The notes below the pieces were generated by a model that was not told where the DNA came from, did no database searches, and saw nothing but the letters and a program-made list of their open reading frames with translations. Of a stretch of 6,299 nt of DNA, positions 1-6,299 are shown piece by piece. The position numbers and the translations under genes are program-made. The stretch is from B21-G16 sp003644825 [NCBI: Candidatus Zhuqueibacterota bacterium]. GTDB taxonomy: Bacteria > SM23-31 > B21-G16. The DNA is taken from assembly GCA_003644825.1 (NCBI GenBank), contig QNDJ01000112.1:1-6299 (forward strand). The letters are read 5' to 3'. Position 1 is the first letter of the stretch, and each line of letters starts with the position of its first letter.

Positions 1-1391
1 AAAAAGAGATGGGTAAAAACCTGAAAAAAAGATTTTTAAGTTTCACAGAATTAATTTATCCTGATGAAATAACTTCAATTAAAATAAAAACTAATGAAAT
101 CGAAAAAAAATTTACCGAAAAAGGAAAAAGAAAAGTAAACATAGACCCGGGATACATCTCGGAATCAAAACTTATCCTGGCAACCACAAAAAATTACTCT
201 CATAGAATTTACCTTAACAATGGAATATATGGAGACCTTCACCTTATATTTAAAAATGGAAGATTTAATCCTCAACCCTGGACATATCCTGATTATAAAG
301 AAAAATTTAATCTATCTTTTTTTGAAAAAGTTAGAGAAAAATACAAAGATGATTTAAAAAACGACAATCTTTTAGAACAAAAAATTACATATAAATCCTC
401 TGGCGTTGATATTGATGAAAAAGAAAAAAGTATGGAACTTGTTAAGCCTGTAATTAAAGAAACATACAACAAAAATGTGCTTGCAGATTTCGGTAAATTT
501 GGGGGTTTTTATCATTTAGATATAAAAAATTATAAAGACCCCGTTATTGTTTCATCGGTTGATGGAGTTGGAACAAAGTTAAAAATCGCCGTTTTAATGA
601 AAAAACACGATACCGTTGGAGTTGACCTTGTCAATCATTGCGTTAACGATATTCTTTGCTGTGGGGCAAAACCTTTATTTTTTCTCGATTACATCGCCAG
701 TGGAAAACTAAAAGCAAACACTATACTTGAAATTATCAAAGGATTCTCAAAAGGATGCATAGAAAATAAATGTGTTCTTATAGGGGGAGAAACTGCTGAA
801 ATGCCAGGATACTATGAAGAAGGTGAAATCGACCTCATGAGTAAAATAGTAGGTATTGTTGAAAGAGAAAAAATAATTGATGGAAATAAAATAAAAAAAG
901 GAGATGTATTAATTGGTTTAAGATCAAACGGGTTACACACAAATGGATACTCTCTTGCAAGAAAAGTTTTTTTCGAAATAGCAAAATTCAACATCGATTC
1001 ATACATAGAAGAACTCGGTTTAACATTAGGTGAGGAACTCATCAAAACTCACATATCTTATTTAAGCAGTGTATACCCCCTTGTTGAAAATGGGTTAATA
1101 AATGGTATAGCTCATATTACGGGTGGTGGAATTCACGGAAATGTATCCAGATTGTTAAGTAACGAATTAAAAGAAGAAATTTTCTGGGATAGCTGGGAAT
1201 GGCTCCCTGTCTTCAAAATTATTCAGAAAATTGGTAAAATTGAAGTTGAAGAAATGAGAAAAACATTTAATCTTGGTATCGGACTGATACTGATTACTTC
1301 TAAAAATAATTCTCAAATAATATTAAACAGATTGGAAAAACATAACCTGAATGCAAAAATAATCGGAATCATTAAAAAATCAGATGATTAG
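1..1391 (+). CDS. purM: DUF4416-PurM fusion protein: phosphoribosylformylglycinamidine cyclo-ligase (5'-truncated by window edge)
   Basis: The frame is open from base 3 and runs off the left edge. The first visible ATG (base 9) is probably an internal Met: the preceding codons (Lys-Glu) and the following MGKNLKKRFLSF fit the middle of the DUF4416 family, so about 50-60 N-terminal residues are probably missing. Numbering from that Met, residues 1 to about 115 are DUF4416 (function unknown), with the family's NIDPGY (44-49), LATTKNYSHRIYL (57-69) and WTYPDY (91-96). Residues from about 126 to 460 are a full-length PurM, which converts FGAM plus ATP to AIR in cytosolic purine synthesis. Visible PurM motifs are SSVDGVGTK (182-190), GVDLVNHCVND (204-214), GGETAEMPGYY (259-269), GLRSNGLHTNGYS (303-315), HITGGG (369-374) and the C-terminal TFNLGIG (419-425). 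No stop, ATG or ribosome binding site separates the two parts, so a true fusion is likely. The gene overlaps plsY by 8 bp. The PurM call is very secure; the DUF4416 call is good. Confidence 0.93.
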   Translation, partial: KEMGKNLKKRFLSFTELIYPDEITSIKIKTNEIEKKFTEKGKRKVNIDPGYISESKLILATTKNYSHRIYLNNGIYGDLHLIFKNGRFNPQPWTYPDYKEKFNLSFFEKVREKYKDDLKNDNLLEQKITYKSSGVDIDEKEKSMELVKPVIKETYNKNVLADFGKFGGFYHLDIKNYKDPVIVSSVDGVGTKLKIAVLMKKHDTVGVDLVNHCVNDILCCGAKPLFFLDYIASGKLKANTILEIIKGFSKGCIENKCVLIGGETAEMPGYYEEGEIDLMSKIVGIVEREKIIDGNKIKKGDVLIGLRSNGLHTNGYSLARKVFFEIAKFNIDSYIEELGLTLGEELIKTHISYLSSVYPLVENGLINGIAHITGGGIHGNVSRLLSNELKEEIFWDSWEWLPVFKIIQKIGKIEVEEMRKTFNLGIGLILITSKNNSQIILNRLEKHNLNAKIIGIIKKSDD

Positions 1392-2010
1392 TATTATAGT
1401 TATAATAATATGCTCTTATATTGTAGGTTCTATTCCAACAAGTATTATAGCAGGAAAACTATGGAAAGGAATAGATATAAGAAACTATGGAAGTGGAAAT
1501 GCAGGAGCTACAAATGTATTCAGAGTTCTTGGCTGGAAAGCTGGAGTAATTGTTGGTATATTTGATATATTTAAAGGATTATCTGCCCCAATTTTTATTG
1601 CTAAAATTTTAATAGACCCTCTTCCCTTTGATTATCAACTTATACAAATAATAGCAGGAGTTGCAGCTGTTTTTGGACATATATGGACCATCTTTGCCGG
1701 TTTTAAAGGAGGAAAGGGGGTCCTTACTGCTGCTGGCATGATTTTAGGATTAGCTCCAGTTGCTACACTAATATGTATAGGAATATGGGGGATTATATTT
1801 TTCATTACAAGATATGTTTCCCTTGGTTCTATATGTGCTGCTATTTCTTTACCGATTGTAATAATGGTGGAAAAATATGTATTTGGTCAGAACATTCATA
1901 GTGTACTCCTGTTTTTCACAATATTTATCGGGTTATTAATAATTTTTACACACAGGTCAAATATAAAAAGACTTATAAATGGAACCGAGAACAGATTTAA
2001 AAAAACCTGA
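1384..2010 (+). CDS. plsY: Acyl-phosphate:glycerol-3-phosphate acyltransferase PlsY
   Basis: Integral membrane enzyme that moves an acyl group from acyl-phosphate to sn-glycerol 3-phosphate, giving lysophosphatidic acid, the first committed phospholipid step in most bacteria. The 208 residues match the usual PlsY length (about 190-220). All three signature regions are visible: GSGNAGATNVFR (36-47), GHIWTIFAGFKGGKGV (98-113) and THRSNIKRL (189-197) followed by Glu202. Hydrophobic segments lie at about 1-24, 52-75, 86-104, 114-160 and 174-190, as expected for a multi-pass protein. The start ATG lies inside the end of the purM frame (8-bp overlap) with only a weak purine stretch upstream, so translation probably depends on coupling to purM. 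The 3' end overlaps gpsA, whose product makes its glycerol-3-phosphate substrate. Its acyl-phosphate donor enzyme PlsX is not in the window. Confidence 0.96.
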   Translation: MISIIVIIICSYIVGSIPTSIIAGKLWKGIDIRNYGSGNAGATNVFRVLGWKAGVIVGIFDIFKGLSAPIFIAKILIDPLPFDYQLIQIIAGVAAVFGHIWTIFAGFKGGKGVLTAAGMILGLAPVATLICIGIWGIIFFITRYVSLGSICAAISLPIVIMVEKYVFGQNIHSVLLFFTIFIGLLIIFTHRSNIKRLINGTENRFKKT

Positions 2011-3019
2011 AAATATAGTTATTCTTGGAGCAGGCAACTGGGGTACAACCGTTGCTCTTCATCTTTATGAAAAAAACTATCCGGTCGGTTTGTGGGAATA
2101 CAACAAAAAATATTATAAAGAACTTATAAGATTTAGAGAAAACAGGAGATTCCTGAAAGGATTTCCAATCCCTGAAAAAATTGAAATTTATAACATACTC
2201 GAAGAAGCCGTTAAGGAAAAAGATATTATAATTTTTGCTATTCCTTCCCATTCTGTCAGAAATGTTTTATACAAACTTAAAGACATAATAAAAAAAGATA
2301 AAATCAAGATAGTTAGCCTCGTCAAAGGAATTGAAAATAACACCCTTATGCTTATGTCTCAGGTTATTAAACAGGTTATACCTGAATTTGATGAAAAAAA
2401 TTACATAGCATTATCAGGTCCCAGTTTTGCAAATGAGGTAGCCCGAAAGATTCCTACTGCTATCGTGTCCGCATCAAAAAGTATCACTTCTGCAAAAAAA
2501 ATACAAAAAATATTTATGACACCAGCATTAAGAGTTTACGTAAATGATGATATTACCGGAGTAGAATTAGGAGGTGCACTAAAAAATGTGATAGCTATAG
2601 CTGCAGGAATTTGCGATGGAGTGGGTTTTGGAGAAAATACAAAAGCCGCATTAATCACAAGAAGTGTTGTTGAAATTACAAGACTGGGAACTAAAATGGG
2701 GGCAAAAATAGAAACATTCTCTGGATTATCAGGAATAGGTGACCTTATTCTGACCTGTATGGGAAAATTAAGCAGAAACAGATTTCTTGGTGAAGAAATC
2801 GGAAAAGGTAAAAAACTTGAAGATGTCCTTAATAGTATGGTTATGATTGCTGAAGGTGTAAAAACTGCAAAATCTGCATATTTTCTGGCAAAAAAATTTA
2901 ACGTTGAAACTCCGATAATGGAAAAAGTGTATAAAGTATTATTCGAAGGTGAAAATCCCGAAAAAGCCGTTAATGACTTAATGACAAGACAACCAAAAGC
3001 AGAAATTCAGAATCTATAA
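1979..3019 (+). CDS. gpsA: Glycerol-3-phosphate dehydrogenase [NAD(P)+]
   Basis: Cytosolic enzyme that reduces dihydroxyacetone phosphate to sn-glycerol 3-phosphate with NAD(P)H, supplying the backbone for phospholipids. The 346 residues are close to the family norm (about 330-340). Visible elements are the N-terminal Rossmann motif GAGNWG (17-22), FAIPSHSVR (86-94), the VKGIE lysine (Lys116), SGPSFANEVA (146-155), the catalytic lysine in GGALKNV (Lys202), GLSGIGDLILTC (249-260, with the conserved Asp255), SRNR (265-268) and AEGVKTAKS (291-299). The ATG at 1979 lies within plsY and gives a 32-bp overlap. It leaves about 16 residues before the glycine motif, slightly more than usual, but I see no other ATG between it and that motif. 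The ribosome binding site is weak, so coupling to plsY is likely. Adjacency to plsY fits consecutive enzymes of phosphatidic acid synthesis. Confidence 0.96.
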   Translation: MEPRTDLKKPENIVILGAGNWGTTVALHLYEKNYPVGLWEYNKKYYKELIRFRENRRFLKGFPIPEKIEIYNILEEAVKEKDIIIFAIPSHSVRNVLYKLKDIIKKDKIKIVSLVKGIENNTLMLMSQVIKQVIPEFDEKNYIALSGPSFANEVARKIPTAIVSASKSITSAKKIQKIFMTPALRVYVNDDITGVELGGALKNVIAIAAGICDGVGFGENTKAALITRSVVEITRLGTKMGAKIETFSGLSGIGDLILTCMGKLSRNRFLGEEIGKGKKLEDVLNSMVMIAEGVKTAKSAYFLAKKFNVETPIMEKVYKVLFEGENPEKAVNDLMTRQPKAEIQNL

Positions 3020-3059
3020 ATCGGGTAATATATATTCCAAATTTAAGAAATTAAAAAAC

Positions 3060-3064
3060 AGGAA
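3060..3064 (+). promoter_or_regulatory. Ribosome binding site that decides the asnS start
   Basis: AGGAA lies directly against the first possible ATG (3064), which is too close to use it. It is 8 bases upstream of the second in-frame ATG (3073), a normal spacing. This favours 3073 as the real start. Confidence 0.55.
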
Positions 3065-3072
3065 TGTCAAAA

Positions 3073-4365
3073 ATGGAGTGGGTTTATATTGAAAATATTT
3101 CAGAATATGAAGGAAAAGAAGTTGAAATTAAGGGCTGGCTTTATAACAAAAGGTCTGGTGGTAAACTGTTTTTCCTTCTTGTAAGAGATGGAACAGGAAT
3201 TATTCAGGCAGTTGTTGTAAAAGGCGAGGTAGATGAAAAAACCTTTAACCTATGTGAAGAGTTAACTCAAGAATCCTCATTAATTGTAAGAGGAAAAATA
3301 AATGCTGACAGAAGAGCTCCTGGTGGTTTTGAGATACAGGTAAAAGAAATTGAGCTTGTTCATCTTGCTAAAGATTATCCTATAACTCCAAAACCCCATG
3401 GCATAACATTTCTTCTCGATTTAAGACATCTGTGGTTGAGAAGTAGAAAACAACAGGCAATACTGAGAATAAGACACGAAGTTATTAGAGCTCTCAGAGA
3501 CTACTATGACGAAAGGGGATTTGTTCTTATTGATGCCCCTATATTTACCCCTTCAGCCTGCGAAGGAACAACAACATTATTTGAAACCCAGTATTTCGGA
3601 ACATCAGCATACTTAACCCAGAGCGGGCAATTATACGAAGAAGCAGGCGCAATGGCTTTTGGTAAAGTTTACTGTTTTGGTCCAACCTTCAGGGCTGAAA
3701 AATCCAAAACAAGAAGACATTTAACCGAATTCTGGATGCTTGAACCCGAAGTTGCTTATTACGACCTTGATGATAATATGGATTTAGCTGAAGATTGTAT
3801 TTCATACGTTGTTCAGAGAGTTCTTGACAGAAAAAAAGAAGAACTTAAAATTATCGAAAGGGATACATCAAAACTGGAAAAAGTAGTAAAACCATTTCCG
3901 AAGATTTCCTATACAGAAGCTGTAAACATCCTGAAAAAAAACGGAATCGAATTTGAATGGGGAAATGATTTTGGAGGTAAAGATGAAACTATCATCTCGA
4001 ATCAGTTTGAAAAACCGGTTTTTGTTCACAGGTTTCCTGCAGCAATCAAGGCTTTTTATATGAAAAGAGACCCTCTGGATGAAAAACTTGCCCTTGGATG
4101 TGACCTTCTCGCTCCAGAAGGATATGGTGAAATTATTGGAGGCGGGCAAAGAGAAGACAGTTTAGAAATCCTTGAAAAAAGAATTAAAGAGCACAATCTT
4201 CCCCGGGAAGCATTTGAATGGTATTTCGACCTGCGAAAATATGGAAGTGTGCCCCATTCCGGTTTCGGAATAGGCCTGGAAAGAGTGGTTGCATGGATAT
4301 GCGGATTGAGTCATTTAAGGGAAGCAATACCATTCCCGAGAACTATATACAGGCTTTCACCTTAA
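3073..4365 (+). CDS. asnS: Asparaginyl-tRNA synthetase (class II)
   Basis: Cytosolic enzyme that charges tRNA-Asn with asparagine using ATP. Numbering from the Met at 3073 (430 residues, normal bacterial AsnRS length), an N-terminal OB-fold anticodon-binding domain spans about 1-100, with [11 protein letters not shown] at 21-31. The class II catalytic core follows. Visible elements are [12 protein letters not shown] (161-172), TQSGQLY (182-188), motif 2 [14 protein letters not shown] (203-216) with FWMLEPE (220-226), GGGQRED (356-362) and motif 3 GFGIGLERV (397-405), then the closing REAIPFPR (416-423). The TQSGQ and FWMLEPE forms and the REAIPFPR tail point to AsnRS rather than AspRS. An in-frame ATG at 3064 would add three residues, but the AGGAA site is better spaced for 3073. 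The gene lies about 50 bp after gpsA with no clear terminator between, so it may be read through from the upstream operon. Its presence suggests direct Asn-tRNA charging in this organism. Confidence 0.96.
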   Translation: MEWVYIENISEYEGKEVEIKGWLYNKRSGGKLFFLLVRDGTGIIQAVVVKGEVDEKTFNLCEELTQESSLIVRGKINADRRAPGGFEIQVKEIELVHLAKDYPITPKPHGITFLLDLRHLWLRSRKQQAILRIRHEVIRALRDYYDERGFVLIDAPIFTPSACEGTTTLFETQYFGTSAYLTQSGQLYEEAGAMAFGKVYCFGPTFRAEKSKTRRHLTEFWMLEPEVAYYDLDDNMDLAEDCISYVVQRVLDRKKEELKIIERDTSKLEKVVKPFPKISYTEAVNILKKNGIEFEWGNDFGGKDETIISNQFEKPVFVHRFPAAIKAFYMKRDPLDEKLALGCDLLAPEGYGEIIGGGQREDSLEILEKRIKEHNLPREAFEWYFDLRKYGSVPHSGFGIGLERVVAWICGLSHLREAIPFPRTIYRLSP

Positions 4366-4429
4366 AAAAGTTCTTTGTTAATAATCCTGGAAATGTTATA
4401 TTAAAAACTTAAACAAATCGAAATAAAAT

Positions 4430-4458
4430 TTGCTCTAAATTTGTGTAAATCTTAAAAT
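4430..4458 (+). promoter_or_regulatory. Possible sigma70-type promoter in the asnS-TIGR00725 gap
   Basis: TTGCTC (4430-4435) and TAAAAT (4453-4458) are separated by exactly 17 bases. The -10-like element matches the consensus at 5 of 6 positions and the -35-like element at only 3 of 6. Transcription would begin near 4465, about 8 bases before the next ATG, giving an almost leaderless message. AT-rich sequence gives such matches by chance, so this is tentative. Confidence 0.3.
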
Positions 4459-4472
4459 TTTTTATTTATTAA

Positions 4473-4934
4473 ATGAATAGAAAACCCATTATTGGTGTTA
4501 TTGGAGGTGGTTTTTGCACAACTGAAATATCAGAAATAGCAGAAAAAGTAGGTGAGAAAATCGCTGAAAAAGGTGCTATATTAATATGTGGGGGACTCGG
4601 CGGTGTAATGGAGGCTGCCTGTAAAGGTGCAAAAAATAAAAACGGAATAACTATTGGTATTTTACCCGGAAATGATATTAACGATGCAAATCCTTATGTA
4701 GATTTTCCTGTTGCTACAGGAATGGGATTTGCCCGTAATATTATTATCGTATGGACAGCCCAATGCCTGATTGCAATTAATGGAAAATACGGCACATTGT
4801 CTGAAATTGCCTATGCCCTTGCTTTTAATAAACCAGTAGTGGGATTAAAAACACATAAAATCGAAGGAAACCTGATAGAAGCCAGATCGCCTGAAGATGC
4901 TGTGGAACTCGCTTTTAAAATGATAAAAATTTAA
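4473..4934 (+). CDS. TIGR00725/LOG-like Rossmann-fold protein (SLOG superfamily)
   Basis: Small, probably cytosolic protein of 153 residues, the usual length for the TIGR00725 group. This group is related to the LOG (cytokinin riboside 5'-monophosphate phosphoribohydrolase) and DprA folds. Visible elements are an N-terminal strand and glycine loop GVIGGGF (8-14), CGGLGGVMEAACKGA (39-53), IGILPG (61-66), TGMGFARN (82-89, with Arg88) and GKYGTLSEIA (104-113). LOG enzymes carry a PGGxGTxxE motif; here the equivalent region reads NGKYGTLSE, so the Gly-Thr and Glu remain but the leading residues differ. Nucleotide or nucleoside-monophosphate binding is likely, but the substrate is unknown and cytokinin activity should not be assumed. 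An in-frame TAA directly precedes the ATG (4470-4472), so the start cannot lie further upstream. No Shine-Dalgarno sequence is visible. The gene is separated from asnS by 107 bp and from acyP by 51 bp. Confidence 0.85.
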   Translation: MNRKPIIGVIGGGFCTTEISEIAEKVGEKIAEKGAILICGGLGGVMEAACKGAKNKNGITIGILPGNDINDANPYVDFPVATGMGFARNIIIVWTAQCLIAINGKYGTLSEIAYALAFNKPVVGLKTHKIEGNLIEARSPEDAVELAFKMIKI

Positions 4935-4973
4935 CACCTGAAAAAAAGTAGTTGCAGGATTAACAAAAATTCC

Positions 4974-4979
4974 AGGAGA
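4974..4979 (+). promoter_or_regulatory. Strong ribosome binding site for acyP
   Basis: AGGAGA sits 6 bases before the ATG at 4986. It is a clear Shine-Dalgarno sequence, unlike the weak or absent sites before plsY, gpsA and the TIGR00725-family gene. Confidence 0.75.
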
Positions 4980-4985
4980 AATAAA

Positions 4986-5261
4986 ATGGATGTTTCTGCA
5001 AAAATTACCGTTTCAGGCCTGGTTCAAGGAGTAGGATATAGATATTTTACATACTATAAAGCAAAGGAACTCGGTTTAAAGGGATATGTAAGAAATTTAT
5101 ATAACGGTAATGTCGAAGTTGAAGTTGAAGGCGATAGAGGTAGCATTGAAATACTTATTAAAGAATTAAAAATCGGACCAAGGCTCTCAAATGTAAGGGA
5201 CTTAAAAATTGAATGGAAAAAATATTCAGGCAAATACCGCTCTTTTGATATAACTTATTAA
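4986..5261 (+). CDS. acyP: Acylphosphatase
   Basis: Small cytosolic enzyme that hydrolyses the carboxyl-phosphate bond of acyl phosphates such as acetyl- or carbamoyl-phosphate. The 91 residues are the classic length for this single-domain ferredoxin-like fold. The active-site stretch GLVQGVGYRYF (11-21) contains the phosphate-binding loop and catalytic Arg19, and GYVRN (33-37) gives the catalytic Asn37. NGNVEVEVEG (40-49) is the following conserved beta hairpin. The C-terminus ends with a typical short strand, FDITY. A strong AGGAGA site fixes the start. The gene ends 14 bp before the apt ATG, so the two are very likely co-transcribed. The physiological substrate cannot be read from sequence. 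Confidence 0.95.
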   Translation: MDVSAKITVSGLVQGVGYRYFTYYKAKELGLKGYVRNLYNGNVEVEVEGDRGSIEILIKELKIGPRLSNVRDLKIEWKKYSGKYRSFDITY

Positions 5262-5266
5262 AACCT

Positions 5267-5271
5267 GGAGG
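5267..5271 (+). promoter_or_regulatory. Ribosome binding site for apt
   Basis: GGAGG lies 4 bases before the ATG at 5276, in the 14-bp gap after acyP. The match to the anti-Shine-Dalgarno core is strong, with a slightly short spacing. Confidence 0.75.
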
Positions 5272-5275
5272 TTAA

Positions 5276-5797
5276 ATGGAATTAGAACAATTTATAAGAA
5301 ATGTTCCTGATTTTCCTAAAAAAGGTATAGGATTCAAAGATATTACTACTCTTCTAAAAAAAGGTGATGCTTTTAAAGAAGCGATTGACAGAATATATGA
5401 AAACTTCAAATCTTCCCGGGTTGACTCTGTAGCGGGAATAGAAGCAAGAGGATTCATAATAGGGGCAGCTCTTGCATATAAATGGGGCATTGGTTTCATT
5501 CCTATTAGAAAACCCGGAAAACTTCCAGCAAAAACAGTAAAAGAAGAATATTCTCTCGAATATGGAACCGATGCTGTTGAAATGCACATTGATGCTATAA
5601 AAAAAGGTGAAAAAGTACTTCTGGTTGACGATTTACTTGCAACTGGAGGAACAATTAAAGCATCTTGTAACCTAATTGAGAAATGTGGTGGAATAGTTGC
5701 AGGAATTGCTTTCCTTGTTGAATTAAATTTCCTGAATGGAAGAAAAAAAATCAACAAGTATGATGTTTTTTCTTTAATTAAATTCAAAAATGAGTAA
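5276..5797 (+). CDS. apt: Adenine phosphoribosyltransferase
   Basis: Cytosolic purine salvage enzyme that joins adenine to PRPP, giving AMP and pyrophosphate. The 173 residues match the family length (about 170-185). Visible elements are IRNVPDFPKKGIGFKDIT (7-24) at the N-terminus, GIEARGF (54-60), IPIRKPGKLPAKT (75-87, the flexible loop region), YSLEYGTDAVEMH (92-104) and the PRPP-binding motif VLLVDDLLATGGT (114-126). The start is supported by GGAGG at 5267-5271. It sits in a tight pair with acyP, and the dtd gene follows after 66 bp. A long open frame on the opposite strand (5272-5787) mirrors this gene and is not thought to be coding. Confidence 0.96.
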   Translation: MELEQFIRNVPDFPKKGIGFKDITTLLKKGDAFKEAIDRIYENFKSSRVDSVAGIEARGFIIGAALAYKWGIGFIPIRKPGKLPAKTVKEEYSLEYGTDAVEMHIDAIKKGEKVLLVDDLLATGGTIKASCNLIEKCGGIVAGIAFLVELNFLNGRKKINKYDVFSLIKFKNE

Positions 5798-5863
5798 GAT
5801 ATATTAAAATATATATTGAATCATAATAATCTCAGCACCTTAAATAATTCAAAAGAAACCAAT

Positions 5864-6299
5864 ATGAAAGTGGTAATTCAAAGAGTAAAATCAGGAAGTG
5901 TTAAAATTAATAATAAGATAAAAGGTAAAATAGATTACGGTATGGTAATTTTACTCGGTGTTGCAGATGATGACAATGAAGAAGATGCAAAGTTTTTAGC
6001 TGAAAAATGTGTTAATTTAAGAATCTTCAGGGATGAAAATGAAAAAATGAATCTTTCACTTCTTGATATTAATGGAGAAATTCTGTCAATTTCTCAATTC
6101 ACTCTTTATGCTGATACAAGAAAAGGAAGAAGACCAAGCTTCATTAAAGCTGCAAATCCTGAAAAAGGTGAATATTTGTATAAAATGTTCAATAACTACC
6201 TGCAAAAGTATGGTATAAAAGTAGAAACAGGTGAATTCGGAGCTATGATGGATGTAGAGCTTATCAATGATGGACCAGTTACAATTATTATCGATTCTA
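5864..6299 (+). CDS. dtd: D-aminoacyl-tRNA deacylase (3'-truncated by window end)
   Basis: Cytosolic proofreading enzyme that cleaves D-amino acids (and, in the family, glycine mischarged on tRNA-Ala) from tRNA. The frame starts with [15 protein letters not shown] and stays open for 145 complete codons. It reaches the last base of the window without a stop, so only the final few residues are missing (the family is typically about 145-150 residues). Visible elements are the first strand QRV (6-8), GMVILLGV (26-33), [16 protein letters not shown] (51-66), the active-site [17 protein letters not shown] (77-93) and the NDGPVT segment (135-140), which carries the cross-subunit Gly-cisPro motif. 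The ribosome binding site is poor: only an AAAGAAA purine run lies upstream. The 66-bp gap after apt is very AT-rich and could hold its own promoter, but none is clear. Confidence 0.95.
   Translation, partial: MKVVIQRVKSGSVKINNKIKGKIDYGMVILLGVADDDNEEDAKFLAEKCVNLRIFRDENEKMNLSLLDINGEILSISQFTLYADTRKGRRPSFIKAANPEKGEYLYKMFNNYLQKYGIKVETGEFGAMMDVELINDGPVTIIIDS

Noticed and set aside
812-1045. 77-codon - strand frame within purM
   Set aside because: It is antisense to strongly conserved PurM sequence and has no family resemblance.
4366-4400. Possible terminator after asnS (AAAG/CTTT pairing near the stop)
   Set aside because: The stem would be only 4 AT-rich base pairs with no clean T-run after it, so it is not a credible intrinsic terminator.
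4218-4412. 64-codon + strand frame overlapping the end of asnS and running into the gap
   Set aside because: Most of it overlaps the conserved AsnRS motif 3 region in another frame. It has no ribosome binding site or recognisable domain.
5272-5787. Open frame of 171 codons on the - strand opposite apt
   Set aside because: It lies entirely over a textbook Apt protein with all motifs, and its translation is low in complexity with no recognisable family. It is best explained as a mirror of apt codon usage.
5799-5814. Inverted repeat ATATATT/AATATAT in the apt-dtd gap
   Set aside because: It is made only of A and T, with a 2-base loop and no T-tract. It is likely chance in an AT-rich spacer and too weak for a terminator.
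1-6299. tRNA or rRNA genes, CRISPR arrays, insertion sequences, riboswitches
   Set aside because: The window is almost entirely filled by eight clear protein genes. The gaps (at most 107 bp) show no cloverleaf, repeat-spacer pattern, terminal repeats or long structured leader.

Overview
This window is a compact, AT-rich stretch of bacterial chromosome. It carries eight protein genes, all on the + strand, with short gaps or small overlaps between them. Every gene belongs to a housekeeping family: purine synthesis and salvage, phospholipid synthesis, tRNA charging and tRNA proofreading. There are no mobile elements, CRISPR arrays or RNA genes. The PlsY acyltransferase, the bacterial-type AsnRS and the Shine-Dalgarno sites indicate a bacterium. 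The low GC content, tight packing and a DUF4416-PurM fusion would suit an uncultured, possibly anaerobic or thermophilic lineage, but nothing here fixes the phylum. That placement is inference.

Left part (1-3019): the window opens inside a gene whose product joins the C-terminal part of a DUF4416 domain to a complete PurM (AIR synthetase). The start of this gene lies upstream of the window. Its end overlaps plsY by 8 bp, and plsY overlaps gpsA by 32 bp, so the three look like one translationally coupled operon. GpsA makes sn-glycerol 3-phosphate and PlsY acylates it, so these two genes encode consecutive steps of phosphatidic acid synthesis.

Middle (3020-4472): asnS (asparaginyl-tRNA synthetase) follows after about 50 bp. 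Next comes a 107-bp gap, the longest non-coding stretch here. It holds a plausible but unproven promoter and no convincing terminator.

Right part (4473-6299): a small TIGR00725/LOG-like Rossmann protein, then acylphosphatase and adenine phosphoribosyltransferase (14 bp apart, both with good ribosome binding sites). Last is dtd, the D-aminoacyl-tRNA deacylase, which the window end cuts within its last few codons.

I found no previously undescribed multi-gene system. The most unusual item is the DUF4416-PurM fusion, which ties a domain of unknown function to purine synthesis.
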